From Gymnodinialimonas ceratoperidinii (lineage in GTDB: Bacteria > Pseudomonadota > Alphaproteobacteria > Rhodobacterales > Rhodobacteraceae), in assembly GCF_019297855.1 (NCBI RefSeq), contig NZ_CP079194.1, positions 979,501 through 1,043,500 of the forward strand: DNA of 64,000 nucleotides. The letters are read 5' to 3'. The position numbers and the translations under genes are program-made. Below, one piece after another: positions 17,823 through 27,204 of the stretch. Position 1 is the stretch's first letter, and each line of letters starts with the position of its first letter. The notes under the pieces are model-generated. The model was given only the letters and a program-made list of their open reading frames with translations. It had not been told where the DNA came from and searched no databases.

Positions 17823-17847
17823 CGCCCGCCATCCCCGTCGACGCAAC

Positions 17848-20049
17848 TCACCGTTTCGCGCTGCCCCGCCGCGCCTTGCCGCCGCGCATCCCGCCGCGCC
17901 CGCCGGTGCTGCGCCCGCTGGCCTTTGCGGCATCCTCAACGGCGGCCTCCACGGCTGACTGACGGGCCAACGGATCATCGGCAATCGCAAGTTCGACCGA
18001 TTCCAGCCGCTTCACCTCATCGCGCAAACGGGCGGCCTCCTCGAACTCGAGGTTTTCGGCAGCCTTGCGCATCTTGTCACGCAGCCCTTCAAGATGCGCC
18101 TGAAGGTTCGCGCCCACCAGCGGCTTGTCGACCTTGGCGGTGACCCGCGCCTGATCGGTATCGCCTTGGTAAACGCCAAGCAGGATGTCATCGACGTTCT
18201 TCTTGATCGTGGCCGGCGTGATGCCGTGTTCTTCGTTGTAGGCCAATTGCTTGACCCGCCGACGCTCGGTCTCGCGCATGGCGCGCTCCATCGAGCCGGT
18301 GATCTTGTCGGCATACATGATGACCCGCCCTTCGGCGTTCCGGGCGGCGCGGCCGATGGTCTGGATCAGCGAGGTTTCCGAGCGCAGGAAGCCCTCCTTG
18401 TCCGCATCCAGAATGGCGACCAAGCCGCACTCGGGAATGTCGAGCCCCTCGCGCAGCAGGTTGATCCCGATGAGCACGTCAAAAGCGCCGAGCCGCAGGT
18501 CGCGCAGGATCTCGATCCGCTCCAGCGTGTCGATGTCCGAGTGCATGTAGCGCACCCGGATGCCCTGCTCGTGCATGTATTCCGTCAGGTCCTCGGCCAT
18601 GCGCTTGGTCAGCGTGGTGACCAGCGTCCGGAAGCCATCCGCCGCGACCTTGCGAACCTCGTCCAGCAGGTCGTCGACCTGCATTTCAACGGGGCGGATC
18701 TCGATCACCGGGTCGAGCAGGCCGGTCGGTCGGATCACCTGTTCGGTGAAGACGCCGCCCGCCTGCTCCAACTCCCACGCGGCGGGCGTTGCCGAAACGA
18801 AGACCGATTGCGGCCGCATGGCGTCCCATTCCTCGAACTTCAGGGGCCGGTTGTCCATGCAGGACGGCAGGCGGAAGCCATGCTCGGCGAGGGTGAACTT
18901 GCGCCGGTAGTCGCCCCGGTACATGCCGCCGATCTGCGGCACCGAGACGTGGCTTTCGTCGGCGAAGACGATGGCGTTGTCGGGGATGTACTCGAAAAGG
19001 GTAGGGGGAGGCTCGCCGGGCGCACGTCCGGTCAAATAGCGCGAATAGTTCTCGATCCCGTTGCAGACACCGGTGGCCTCCAGCATCTCCAGATCGAAGT
19101 TCGTGCGCTGCTCAAGCCGTTGTGCTTCCAGCAGTTTCCCCTCGTCGATCATCTGCTTCAGACGCATCGCGAGCTCGGCCTTGATGCCTTTCATCGCCTG
19201 CTGCATCGTGGGTCGCGGCGTGACGTAGTGAGAATTCGCATAGATCCGGATCTTGTCGAAAGAGCCGGTCTTCTGTCCTGTCAGCGGGTCGAACTCGGTG
19301 ATCCCCTCAAGCTCCTCGCCAAAGAACGACAACCGCCAGGCGCTATCCTCAAGGTGGGCGGGCCAGACCTCCAGGCTATCGCCGCGTACGCGAAAAGTGC
19401 CGCGCTGGAAGGCGGCGTCGTTGCGGCGGTACTGCTGCGCCACGAGGTCCGCGATCACCTTGCGCTGGTCGTAGTCATGCCCGGCGTGCAGGTCCTGCGT
19501 CATGGCGCCGTAGGTCTCGACCGAACCGATACCGTAGATGCAGGAGACCGAGGCCACGATGATCACGTCATCGCGCTCCAGCAGCGCCCGGGTGGCCGAG
19601 TGGCGCATCCGGTCAATCTGCTCGTTGATCTGGCTTTCTTTCTCGATGTAGGTGTCCGACCGCGCGACATAGGCCTCGGGCTGGTAATAGTCGTAATAGC
19701 TGACGAAATATTCGACAGCGTTCTCCGGAAAGAAGTTCTTGAATTCGCTGTAAAGTTGCGCGGCCAGCGTCTTGTTTGGCGCCAGAATGATCGCAGGCCG
19801 CTGCGTTTCCTCGATCATCTTGGCCATGGTGAAGGTCTTGCCCGTCCCCGTGGCCCCCAGAAGCACCTGGTCCCGCTCGCCGTCGCGGATCCCCTGCGAC
19901 AGCTCTGCAATCGCCGTCGGCTGGTCGCCTGCCGGCTCGAAGTCCGAATGCATGACGAAACGCTTGCCACCTTCCATCTTCAACTGCGCCCGCAAGGCGT
20001 CCACCGGCCTCCCGGTGTCGGGCATCTGTTCGGGCGAGTTGTTGTGCAT
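17848..20049 (-). CDS. uvrB: Excinuclease ABC subunit B
   Basis: A 733-residue UvrB, the damage-verifying helicase-like subunit of nucleotide excision repair. The Walker A motif is GATGTGKT near residue 57, the beta-hairpin region ([11 protein letters not shown]) follows, motif II appears as ADESHV, and the C-terminal UVR domain ([15 protein letters not shown]) binds UvrC. A Gly/Arg-rich tail of about 25 residues ends the protein. ATG 20049 is chosen because AAGGAG lies seven bases upstream; the longer frame to 20136 has no support. A LexA-type box lies about 205 bases upstream. Confidence 0.97.
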   Translation of the reverse strand: MHNNSPEQMPDTGRPVDALRAQLKMEGGKRFVMHSDFEPAGDQPTAIAELSQGIRDGERDQVLLGATGTGKTFTMAKMIEETQRPAIILAPNKTLAAQLYSEFKNFFPENAVEYFVSYYDYYQPEAYVARSDTYIEKESQINEQIDRMRHSATRALLERDDVIIVASVSCIYGIGSVETYGAMTQDLHAGHDYDQRKVIADLVAQQYRRNDAAFQRGTFRVRGDSLEVWPAHLEDSAWRLSFFGEELEGITEFDPLTGQKTGSFDKIRIYANSHYVTPRPTMQQAMKGIKAELAMRLKQMIDEGKLLEAQRLEQRTNFDLEMLEATGVCNGIENYSRYLTGRAPGEPPPTLFEYIPDNAIVFADESHVSVPQIGGMYRGDYRRKFTLAEHGFRLPSCMDNRPLKFEEWDAMRPQSVFVSATPAAWELEQAGGVFTEQVIRPTGLLDPVIEIRPVEMQVDDLLDEVRKVAADGFRTLVTTLTKRMAEDLTEYMHEQGIRVRYMHSDIDTLERIEILRDLRLGAFDVLIGINLLREGLDIPECGLVAILDADKEGFLRSETSLIQTIGRAARNAEGRVIMYADKITGSMERAMRETERRRVKQLAYNEEHGITPATIKKNVDDILLGVYQGDTDQARVTAKVDKPLVGANLQAHLEGLRDKMRKAAENLEFEEAARLRDEVKRLESVELAIADDPLARQSAVEAAVEDAAKASGRSTGGRGGMRGGKARRGSAKR

Positions 20050-20472
20050 GGCGCGTCTCCTTGCGTCATAGAATGGAGCCTTCGCGCGAAGCTGCAAGGT
20101 CTTCCGGCAACAGAACATGTCAGCTGGTGACAGCACGGTGTCAGGAGCTTGTCACCGGGCGGCGCGAGAGGGAGGGGTTGAATGCCATGTAGGTGCAAAG
20201 GTTAACAATGTAAGAGGCATTTTCAGGACATATCCTTTGCGTGAAATGGCATGAGAACGTAAAAGGAACAGGCAAGCAGCAGAAGCGGTTGCCGGCCTTG
20301 GCCGTACCCACCCACCCTCGCTCTCACGGGCAAGGCTGGCAGCCCCTCTTATTTCAGCCTCTCCCCCAGATCATGCGCAAGTGCCACGCCGCTCCGTCAC
20401 GCGGCGCATTTGGCGCATTGCGAGCTTCGCCAGATTTGCCCATAACGGCTGCAAGTTGATCGGAGATTGCCC
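20050..20472. other. Divergent intergenic region between uvrB and the NDUFS4-like gene
   Basis: A 423-base stretch without a credible gene. It contains the LexA-type box at 20255-20269 and an A+T-richer part at about 20195-20275 that probably holds the uvrB promoter. I could not assign clear -35/-10 elements. Nothing recognisable lies in 20290-20440. Confidence 0.6.
20255..20269 (-). promoter_or_regulatory. LexA (SOS) box, GTTC-N7-GTTC type, upstream of uvrB
   Basis: GAAC at 20255-20258 and 20266-20269 with seven bases between; on the minus strand this reads GTTC-N7-GTTC, the direct-repeat LexA box described for alphaproteobacteria such as Rhodobacter. It is oriented toward uvrB, a classic SOS gene. 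Confidence 0.6.
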
Positions 20473-20784
20473 ATGACCGCACGAATTTTCAAACCCGCGC
20501 GCACCGCCATGTCCTCGGGCACGGCAAAGACGAAAGACTGGGTACTGGAATTCCTCCCGTCCGAAGCGCGTCGCATCGATCCGCTGATGGGCTGGACATC
20601 GTCATCGGACATGAACAGCCAGGTGCGTTTGAAGTTCGAAACGCTCGAAGCCGCGAAAGCCTATGCCGAGGATCACGGGATCGATGCCATCGTGCTCAAA
20701 CCCAAGACCCGCAAGCCCAACATCCGCCAGGGCGGCTACGGCGAGAATTTCGCCACCGACCGTCGCGGCGCCTGGACGCACTGA
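20473..20784 (+). CDS. NADH dehydrogenase accessory subunit, NDUFS4-like (ETC complex I conserved region)
   Basis: A 103-residue protein homologous to mitochondrial NDUFS4 (18-kDa subunit), a supernumerary complex I subunit found in alphaproteobacteria. Typical features are the N-terminal [15 protein letters not shown]-x-LEF, the [11 protein letters not shown] motif in the centre and the C-terminal [14 protein letters not shown] stretch. GGAGATTGCCC precedes the ATG. It stands away from the main nuo operon, which is usual. Confidence 0.92.
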   Translation: MTARIFKPARTAMSSGTAKTKDWVLEFLPSEARRIDPLMGWTSSSDMNSQVRLKFETLEAAKAYAEDHGIDAIVLKPKTRKPNIRQGGYGENFATDRRGAWTH

Positions 20785-20791
20785 CGCAACA

Positions 20792-20870
20792 AGCGCCCCT
20801 CTCCCTCCTTCATCTTGGCCAATAATACTCCGGGGGAGCCCGCGCCCCAAGGCGCGGGCGGGGGCAGAGC
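20792..20870 (-). repeat. Intergenic hairpin/GATGAAGG repeat element, copy 2
   Basis: Minus-strand reading gives GGGGC-AGA-GCCCC, then a GC hairpin (GCCCGCGCC with GGCGCGGGC around 20838-20859), then CTCCCCCGGAGTATTATT and GGCCAAGATGAAGGAGGG. It lies between the converging NDUFS4-like and TRAP permease genes and may serve as a bidirectional transcription end. Confidence 0.55.
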
Positions 20871-20909
20871 CCCTGGCATCCTCCCGGATCAGCGACCCGG
20901 CTCGTCCCG

Positions 20910-22892
20910 CTAACTCACCGCAGTCTGCGACCCGCGCCCCTGCGCCCAGTTCATGCCCAAGACCGCGACGATCACGACAGCGCCGACGATCTCCACGGTC
21001 AGGTCGGGCCAGAACAGCGCCACGACACCCGCACAGAGCAGGCCCCGCATCCAGAGCGGCATCGGCCCCCAGAGGTAGCCTTCCAAGGCCACCGCGAAGG
21101 CCGCAAGGCCGAGCGCCGCAATGGCCCCGCTCCACAGCACTAGCAGCAGCGGCCCGCCCATGACGATCTCGGGGTTGAACACCATGAAGAGCGGAATGAG
21201 GTAGAGCCCCTTGGCATATTTCCACGCCTGGAAACTCGTCTCCATCGGTTTCGACCCGGCAATCGCCGCCCCGGCAAAACCCGCCAGCGCCACCGGGGGC
21301 GTAACGTTGCTGTCCTGTGAATACCAGAACACGACAAGGTGGGCGATCAGGATCGGCATGCCGAATTGCTCGGTCAGGGCCGGTCCCACGAGGATGATCA
21401 GCACGATGTAAGCCGCCGTGACCGGCAGCCCCATGCCGAGGATCAGGCTCGCCAGCAGCACAAGGATCAGCGCCAGTATGATGTTGCCGCCCGAGAAGGC
21501 GATCATCATCGCCGAGAACTTCAATCCCAACCCGGTCAGCCCGACGACGCCCACCACGATGCCCGCGACCGCGCAGGCCATGGAGACGGCAACCGCATTG
21601 CGTGCGCCCAGATCGAGCGCTTGCAGCGTCAGGGTGAAGCCCCGCTTGCACAAGGTGACGAAGCCGGAAGCCGAAGGCCCGGAGGCCATGAAAGTCCAGA
21701 GCGCGCGCGCTGCGGCTGCCGCCACGATGGAGAGGATCGCGTAGAAGCCGACGCGCATTGGCGAATATCCGGCGACGAGCAGCGCGATCAGCGCCACCAG
21801 TGGCAGCAGGAAGTGCCAGCCTTCGGCCAGAACCGCGCGCACCCGGGGCAGGTCGGTTGCGGCCATGCCGGTCATGCCCTGTTTTACCGCTGCGATATGG
21901 ACGAGCAGGTAGACCGTGCCGAAATAGAGCACCGCCGGAAAGACCGAGACCAGTACGATGTCCACATAGGGCACCCGGGTGAACTCGCTCATCAGGAAGG
22001 CGCCCGCGCCCATCAGCGGCGGCATGATCTGTCCGCCGGTCGAGGCCGCGGCCTCGATCCCGCCCGCCTGCGCGGGCCGGTAGCCCAGGCGCTTCATCAG
22101 CGGAATGGTAAACGCACCCGTGGTCACCACGTTGGCAATCGCCGAGCCCGAGATCGAGCCCATGCCGGCGCTCGCGATGACAGCGGCCTTCGCCGGTCCG
22201 CCGCGTTGCCGGCCCGTGGCGGCATAGGCGAGGTCGATGAAGAACTTGCCCGCGCCGGTCACTTCGAGGAAGGCGCCGAAAAGGACGAAGATGAAGACGA
22301 ATGTGGCCGCAACGCCCAGAGGGATGCCGAAGATGCCTTCCGCGCCCAGGGTCATTTGGCTCGACAAACGCTCCAGCGAATAGCCACGGTGGTTGAGGAT
22401 GCCGGGCATCCAGTCGGCGAGGAAGGGCAACTCGCCCCGCTGACCCGCGAAGGCATAGGCGATGAAGCCCGCGCCGATGATCGTCATGCCAAGGCCCACG
22501 GCCCGGCGCGCGCCTTCCAGCACAACGATGATCGTCATCACGCCGATCCATACATCGATCGTGCGCGGGAAGATCTGGTTGGCGATCGTGTCGATGTTGA
22601 TTGGCACCCAGGCACCCGCCACGATGCCGCAGCAAATCAGGATGCCGTCGATGATCCAGCCCAGAACACCACGCGGGCGCCCGCGTCCGAAGGCCGGGTA
22701 GATGAGGAAACAGAGGACCAGGATGAAGCCCAGATGGATCGGGCGCTGGTAGAACAGGCCAAGGGGCTGCACCCCGGCCGCGTAAAGCTGGAACAGCGAC
22801 AGGGCAATGCCGATCACGGCAACCGCCCGCAGCACGTAGAGGGGTTGTTCAGGGGGCGTCTGGGTCGGGATCTCCGTATCGGTGACCATCAA
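20910..22892 (-). CDS. TRAP transporter permease, fused small and large membrane subunits (TAXI type)
   Basis: A 660-residue polytopic inner-membrane protein in which the DctQ-like four-helix and DctM-like twelve-helix subunits are fused, as in TAXI-TRAP systems. Hydrophobic helices run throughout; conserved large-subunit segments include GSISGSAIANVVTTGAFTIP and GGQIMPPLMGAGAFLM-like motifs and a second GMGLPVTAAYI repeat. It is energised by an ion gradient and works with the TAXI solute receptor two genes upstream. It overlaps the DUF1850 gene by four bases. Substrate unknown; TAXI systems often take dicarboxylates or glutamate-like acids. Confidence 0.93.
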   Translation of the reverse strand: MMVTDTEIPTQTPPEQPLYVLRAVAVIGIALSLFQLYAAGVQPLGLFYQRPIHLGFILVLCFLIYPAFGRGRPRGVLGWIIDGILICCGIVAGAWVPINIDTIANQIFPRTIDVWIGVMTIIVVLEGARRAVGLGMTIIGAGFIAYAFAGQRGELPFLADWMPGILNHRGYSLERLSSQMTLGAEGIFGIPLGVAATFVFIFVLFGAFLEVTGAGKFFIDLAYAATGRQRGGPAKAAVIASAGMGSISGSAIANVVTTGAFTIPLMKRLGYRPAQAGGIEAAASTGGQIMPPLMGAGAFLMSEFTRVPYVDIVLVSVFPAVLYFGTVYLLVHIAAVKQGMTGMAATDLPRVRAVLAEGWHFLLPLVALIALLVAGYSPMRVGFYAILSIVAAAAARALWTFMASGPSASGFVTLCKRGFTLTLQALDLGARNAVAVSMACAVAGIVVGVVGLTGLGLKFSAMMIAFSGGNIILALILVLLASLILGMGLPVTAAYIVLIILVGPALTEQFGMPILIAHLVVFWYSQDSNVTPPVALAGFAGAAIAGSKPMETSFQAWKYAKGLYLIPLFMVFNPEIVMGGPLLLVLWSGAIAALGLAAFAVALEGYLWGPMPLWMRGLLCAGVVALFWPDLTVEIVGAVVIVAVLGMNWAQGRGSQTAVS

Positions 22893-23362
22893 TCCGTGCT
22901 CCTTATCAAGGCGATCCGCACCCTCTCGCGGGGTGCTGCGTCAGAGAGGGACACCACCGTGTCGCCTACGCGCAACCGGTGATCCACCGGCGGCAATCCG
23001 GGCCGCAGGACGTAAGCGTCACCCGGCACCGGTTCGTCGATATCAAGAATGAAGTAGCCGCCCTGCCCATCGGAGACCTGCTGCCCCCGACCGGGGATGT
23101 GATCCAGACCGGCCGCGAAATCAGGCAGATGGGAGTGCACCAGCACCATGTGCCCGGCGCGGTTCTCGTAGCAATCGGTCACCTCGAAACCCTGCACCGA
23201 GTGGTGCCAGAGCACACACCATTCCGAGCCCTCGGGCACGGACAGCCGGGCGATCTCCTCGCCGTTTTCACGGGTTGCTACAAGCTCGTCCGCCGCGACA
23301 GCAGTGCCGGCAGAGGCAAGCAGGAGGAGGGCGCAGAGCCCCCCTCGCAGTTTGACACTCAC
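22889..23362 (-). CDS. DUF1850 domain protein of TAXI-TRAP operon
   Basis: A 157-residue secreted protein with a signal peptide (cleavage near AVAA, about residue 24) and the DUF1850 fold. WCVLWHHSVQGFEVTDCYE is the diagnostic segment and its two cysteines may form a disulfide. It overlaps both neighbours by four bases, so the receptor, DUF1850 protein and permease are translationally coupled. DUF1850 genes recur in TAXI-TRAP operons; its role is unproven. Confidence 0.85.
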   Translation of the reverse strand: MSVKLRGGLCALLLLASAGTAVAADELVATRENGEEIARLSVPEGSEWCVLWHHSVQGFEVTDCYENRAGHMVLVHSHLPDFAAGLDHIPGRGQQVSDGQGGYFILDIDEPVPGDAYVLRPGLPPVDHRLRVGDTVVSLSDAAPRERVRIALIRSTD

Positions 23363-24345
23363 TCGCGTAGAGCGTCCGGGACGTCGGCCCCGACTTCGTC
23401 GTAGTAGCGCAGCGCACCGGGGTGCAGGGGGATCGGCGTGGCCGACATGGTGAACTCGACCGTGGTCTCGTTCGCCGCCGGATGCACCGCCTGCAGCTCC
23501 GCGATGTTCTCGAACATCGCCCGCGTCAGCTCGTAGGCCAGGTCATCGGACATCTCGGAGGACACCGTCAGCACGTTCGGAATACCCAGAACCGCCACGT
23601 CGTCATCGACACCATTGTAGCTGCCGCCGGGCAGGGTGGTGGTGGCGAAGGTTTCATGGGCGCCCATCGCGGCGTTCAGCTGGTCTTCGGTCAGCTCGAG
23701 GATCACGATGCCCTGGGTCGTTGCGAGGTTCATGATCGAAGAGGTCGGCGCCCCCACGGACCAGAAACCGGCGTCGATGTCGCCGTTTGCCAGAGCGTCC
23801 GCCGTCTCGTTGAAGTTCAGGCGCTGCTCTTCGATGTCATCGTAGGTGATGCCATTGGCGTTGAGGATGGCGGCCGCGTTCACTTCGGTGCCCGAACCCG
23901 GCGCACCGATGGAGACGCGCATGCCCGCAAGGTCATCGAGCGAGGTGATGCCGCTGTCGGCCAGGGTCACGATGTGAACCATGTTGGCGTAAAGCGAGGC
24001 CAGACCGCGGATCATCGGAAGCTGCTGGCCCTCGAAGTTGCCGGTGCCGTTGTAGGCGTGGGCGACGGTATCGGCCAAGGCAATGGCGAGGTCGGCGTCG
24101 CCGGTGGCGATCAGGCCCATGTTCTCGACCGAGGCGCCGGTGACTTCCGCCGTGGCGGAATAACCCTCGACGTGGTTGTTGACGATTTCGGCCAGGCCGC
24201 CGCCAACCGGATAATAGGTGCCGCCGGTGCCGCCCGTGGCGATCGACAGCTGCTGTTGTGCCGCGGCGGGGGCCGCAAAGGTCATCGCGGTGAGTGCCGC
24301 GGTTCCAAACAAGCCTGCGTGCTTGCCGAGCAAGTGATGTAGCAT
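23359..24345 (-). CDS. TAXI-family TRAP transporter solute-binding protein
   Basis: A 328-residue periplasmic receptor. The signal peptide ends near APAAAQ (about residue 29) and the mature protein opens with LSIATGGTGGTYYPVGGGLAEIVN, the TAXI signature. A GAPGSGTEVNA segment and the STPIPLHPGALRYY-like C-terminus are also typical. ATG 24345 follows GGGAGGATATT. It is first in the operon TAXI receptor-DUF1850-permease. Confidence 0.94.
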   Translation of the reverse strand: MLHHLLGKHAGLFGTAALTAMTFAAPAAAQQQLSIATGGTGGTYYPVGGGLAEIVNNHVEGYSATAEVTGASVENMGLIATGDADLAIALADTVAHAYNGTGNFEGQQLPMIRGLASLYANMVHIVTLADSGITSLDDLAGMRVSIGAPGSGTEVNAAAILNANGITYDDIEEQRLNFNETADALANGDIDAGFWSVGAPTSSIMNLATTQGIVILELTEDQLNAAMGAHETFATTTLPGGSYNGVDDDVAVLGIPNVLTVSSEMSDDLAYELTRAMFENIAELQAVHPAANETTVEFTMSATPIPLHPGALRYYDEVGADVPDALRE

Positions 24346-24665
24346 AATATCCTCCCTAGGGGTTTTTGCGCCCACAAAGCTCCGGTTTTTTCCGGAGCTT
24401 TTCAAGGGGTAGCAAATCCCGAGCGCAAAAAACACCGCCCCCGCGCGGCAACCCGATTGCCTGCGCGGGCGGCAGCGAGGCGCTTGCGGCTTGCCGCGAA
24501 CCCCGGCAAAACAATAGTGTACATATTATTTGCGCGCGGACGATCCCATTGCCCGGCGCCGTGGCCGTTGGGGCGAGGCACGCCGCCGCTTCGGCCATGA
24601 CCTTGACACTGGAGCTTCGGCCCAAGGGCGCAGTTGTACCCTTGCAGGCCGAATTTGGAGGGCAG
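24346..24665. other. Divergent intergenic region (TAXI-TRAP operon / MFS transporter)
   Basis: A 320-base region without a credible gene. It holds the hairpin at 24376-24401 and an A+T-rich patch (ATAGTGTACATATTATT, about 24514-24530) that is the likeliest promoter or operator site. No other structure is clear. Confidence 0.5.
24376..24401 (-). promoter_or_regulatory. Perfect 10-bp hairpin in the TAXI receptor leader
   Basis: AAAGCTCCGG (24376-24385) and CCGGAGCTTT (24392-24401) with a six-base homopolymer loop. It is 31 bases upstream of the TAXI receptor start on the minus strand. The U-run after it is too short for a good terminator, so a leader stabiliser, attenuator or protein-binding site is possible. 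Confidence 0.45.
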
Positions 24666-25925
24666 ATGAGCCACCCTGAATCCCGATCCAACCCGGACCG
24701 CACCAATTGGCTGGTGGTCTCGGCCGCCTGCGCCGCCGGGGTCGCGGCGGCCTTGCAGATCGGCAAGGCGAGCGCAGCCCTGCCGCTTTTGCGCGCGGAG
24801 TTTGACGCGGGCGTTGCGGCGGCCTCTTGGTATCTCGCCCTCGCAAGCCTCGGTGCTGCGATCTTCGGCGCGGTCCTTGGCTTGATGACAACCCGCATCG
24901 GCGGGTTGCGCGCCGGTGTCGTCGGATTGGCGCTGCTCGCCCTGGGAAGCCTGCTCGGCCCCTTAGCCGGCACATGGACCCCGTTCATCTTCGCCCGCCT
25001 GCTGGAGGCTGTGGGGATGCCGCTTGTTGTCGTGGCCATGCCCGCGCTGATCCAGAGCTACAGCATCGGACGCGCGCGGGTCATGGCGATGGGATTCTGG
25101 TCGGCGTGGCTGCCTTTGGGTGTGGCCTTGGCGATGGGCCTCTCCGTAGTGATGCTGGATCAATGGGGATGGCGCGGGCTCTACATTGCCTGTGGCGTAC
25201 TGCCCCTGCTGTCGCTCGCCGCGCTGTTCGTGCTGGTCAGGACCCACGCGCCCCTCCCTGCCGCCGCCCGTGCCCCGGAGCCGGTCGAAAGCGCATCGGG
25301 CGCCGTCCAGCGCCTGCTCCGGCACATGCCCGGCGCGACGGTGCAGATCTACGGCGGCGTCTTTGCGCTTTTCTCGGCCTCCTACCTCACGGTGCAGGGC
25401 TTCCTGCCGAGCGTGGCGGTCGAGACGCTGTCGATGTCCATCACCAACGCGACTCTTCTGGGCGGCGCTTCGGCCCTTCTCGTCATTCCCGGCAACCTCG
25501 TCGGATCATTCCTGCTGTCGCGCGGCGTCAGCGCGCGGCTTCTGCTGCGCTTCGGCTTTGTCGTCATGGGGGTCTCGGGCGCGACCTTCCTGACCGACCT
25601 TTTCGCGCCAGCCCTCAGGATCGCCGCCGGCTGCACCTTCACCGCCGTCGCGGGCGTGGTGCCGGGCGTCATCTGGGCACTGATCCCGCAACTCACCGCC
25701 CAATCGCGCCGCGGATCGTCGCTGACCGCGGGGGTCATTTATCAATATGCGGGCGTGGGCCAACTGCTTGGCCCGGTGCTCGGCGGGCTCGCCGTGCAAC
25801 TGGCGGGAGGGTGGAGCGGCAGCGCCTTCGTGGTGCTGGCCGCCTCGGGTGTCGCGATGCTTCTGATCGCCCTGCCGCACGCCCGGATCATGACTGTGGT
25901 AGCCGAGGCCGCCCCCGCCCGCTGA
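24666..25925 (+). CDS. MFS transporter (CynX/NimT-like)
   Basis: A 419-residue major facilitator with about twelve hydrophobic helices and the central hydrophilic loop near residues 195-215. The N-terminal half resembles the CynX/NimT cyanate-transporter-like branch. ATG 24666 follows GGAGG. It stands alone, divergent from the TRAP operon and convergent with the GAF-domain gene. Direction and substrate are not predictable. Confidence 0.88.
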   Translation: MSHPESRSNPDRTNWLVVSAACAAGVAAALQIGKASAALPLLRAEFDAGVAAASWYLALASLGAAIFGAVLGLMTTRIGGLRAGVVGLALLALGSLLGPLAGTWTPFIFARLLEAVGMPLVVVAMPALIQSYSIGRARVMAMGFWSAWLPLGVALAMGLSVVMLDQWGWRGLYIACGVLPLLSLAALFVLVRTHAPLPAAARAPEPVESASGAVQRLLRHMPGATVQIYGGVFALFSASYLTVQGFLPSVAVETLSMSITNATLLGGASALLVIPGNLVGSFLLSRGVSARLLLRFGFVVMGVSGATFLTDLFAPALRIAAGCTFTAVAGVVPGVIWALIPQLTAQSRRGSSLTAGVIYQYAGVGQLLGPVLGGLAVQLAGGWSGSAFVVLAASGVAMLLIALPHARIMTVVAEAAPAR

Positions 25926-25936
25926 GCGCGGCGCGA

Positions 25937-26440
25937 TCAGCCCTGCTGCAACGCCCGCGCCTTGCGCATGGCGCGCAGGGCGGGCTCGGTCAGCACCTCG
26001 CGGCAGCGCGCCACGCGGTCCGTCGTGAAATGGCCCTCGGCGTCGAGCAGGTTCACCGTGGCCACCAACTCACCGCCGTCGATCACCGGCAGGTTCAGGA
26101 CCGAGCCGCAGCCGAGCGAGCCGATCAGCTCGAAGTCCGGGAAGACCTGCGCGATCTCATCCAGCGTATTGGCGACGAAGCATTCGTGGCGGTCGTGGAC
26201 GATCTCGAACCATGCGTTGCGGGTGATCGGCTTGGTGCCGGAGGCGGGGTAGGCCTCGGGCATGTTGGTATAGGCGCGGCGCGCGACGCCGGCCTCCATG
26301 TCGACGGTCATCACGGTCCAGAGCCGCACCGGCACCAGCGCGTCGCTGAGCGCGTAGAGCGCGTCGAAGACCTGATCCTCGGTCGTGGCGGCGTCCAGCG
26401 CCGTGTCGAATTCTGCCCGCGCGGTTTCTGCCTGCGTCAT
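25937..26440 (-). CDS. GAF domain protein at end of peptide ABC operon
   Basis: A 167-residue protein consisting essentially of one GAF domain (about residues 20-160). Cysteines are at 87, 111 and 146; the LGCGSVLNLPV segment around 107-118 is typical of GAF domains that bind small ligands. It is last in the five-gene ABC transporter operon, 14 bases after the second ATPase, with AAAAGGAGACGACC before its ATG. It may sense or bind the transported compound; it lacks the cysteine arrangement that I would expect for free methionine sulfoxide reductase. Confidence 0.8.
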   Translation of the reverse strand: MTQAETARAEFDTALDAATTEDQVFDALYALSDALVPVRLWTVMTVDMEAGVARRAYTNMPEAYPASGTKPITRNAWFEIVHDRHECFVANTLDEIAQVFPDFELIGSLGCGSVLNLPVIDGGELVATVNLLDAEGHFTTDRVARCREVLTEPALRAMRKARALQQG

Positions 26441-26454
26441 CGGTCGTCTCCTTT

Positions 26455-27204
26455 TTATTGGTCTTCGTTGCCGCCGCTCGCGGCGTAGAGCTTCTGCGTG
26501 TAGGGGTCCGAGAAGCTGCCGTCGTGCAGCGCCGTGGCGGGGGCGATCTCGACGATCTCGCCCTTGTTCATCACTGCCATGCGGTCGCACATGAAGCTGA
26601 CGACGGGCAGGTTGTGGGTCACCATCAGGTAGGTCAGCCCACGCTCGGCGCGCAGGCGCTTGAGTAGGTTGAGAATCTCGGCCTGCACCGACACGTCGAG
26701 CGCGCTGGTCGGCTCGTCGAGCAGCATCACCTCGGGCTCCAGCATCAGGGCGCGGGCGATGGCCACGCGCTGGCGCTGGCCGCCGGACATCTGGTGCGGG
26801 TAGCGGAACCGGAAGCGGGCATCGAGACCCACGTCCTCGAGCACCTGCTGCACCCGCGCGTCCTTGTCGCCGATGCCGTGGATCGAAAGCGGCTCGGAGA
26901 GGACCGTGTCCACCGTCTTGCGCGGATGCAGCGAGCCGTAGGGGTCCTGGAACACCATCTGGCAGCGCTGCGCCAGCGCGCGGTCGGGCCGATGCGGGCC
27001 GGGCTGGCCGAGCACCTCCATCTTGCCGGTCCACTCGGGTGCCAATCCGCAGAGCGCCTTGAGCACCGTCGACTTGCCCGAGCCGCTTTCACCCACCAGC
27101 GCGAAGCTCTCGTCCGGCGCCACGTCGAAGGTCACGCCCTTGACGACGCGCAGCCCGTCGTAGGCGATGTCGAGGTTCTCGAGGGAGATGGCCGGGGCGG
27201 TCAT
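26455..27204 (-). CDS. Peptide/nickel-type ABC transporter ATP-binding protein (DppF-like)
   Basis: A 249-residue ATPase of a family 5 (oligopeptide/dipeptide/nickel) importer. Walker A is GESGSGKST near residue 36, the signature is SGGQRQR, and Walker B is [12 protein letters not shown]. It overlaps the other ATPase gene by four bases. The C-terminus is shorter than in DppF, whose usual extension contributes an iron-sulfur or peptide-specific motif. Confidence 0.93.
   Translation of the reverse strand: MTAPAISLENLDIAYDGLRVVKGVTFDVAPDESFALVGESGSGKSTVLKALCGLAPEWTGKMEVLGQPGPHRPDRALAQRCQMVFQDPYGSLHPRKTVDTVLSEPLSIHGIGDKDARVQQVLEDVGLDARFRFRYPHQMSGGQRQRVAIARALMLEPEVMLLDEPTSALDVSVQAEILNLLKRLRAERGLTYLMVTHNLPVVSFMCDRMAVMNKGEIVEIAPATALHDGSFSDPYTQKLYAASGGNEDQ

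Noticed and set aside
20103..20118. Second LexA-like site near uvrB (GTTC-N7-GGAA on the minus strand)
   Set aside because: The right half-site does not match GTTC; the exact site at 20255 is a better candidate.
18094..20130. 678-codon open frame opposite uvrB
   Set aside because: Antisense shadow of uvrB; composition is typical of reversed G+C-rich codons with no recognisable domain.
24514..24530. Palindromic operator in ATAGTGTACATATTATT
   Set aside because: Only the central TGTACA is symmetric; the flanks do not pair, so no specific operator is claimed.
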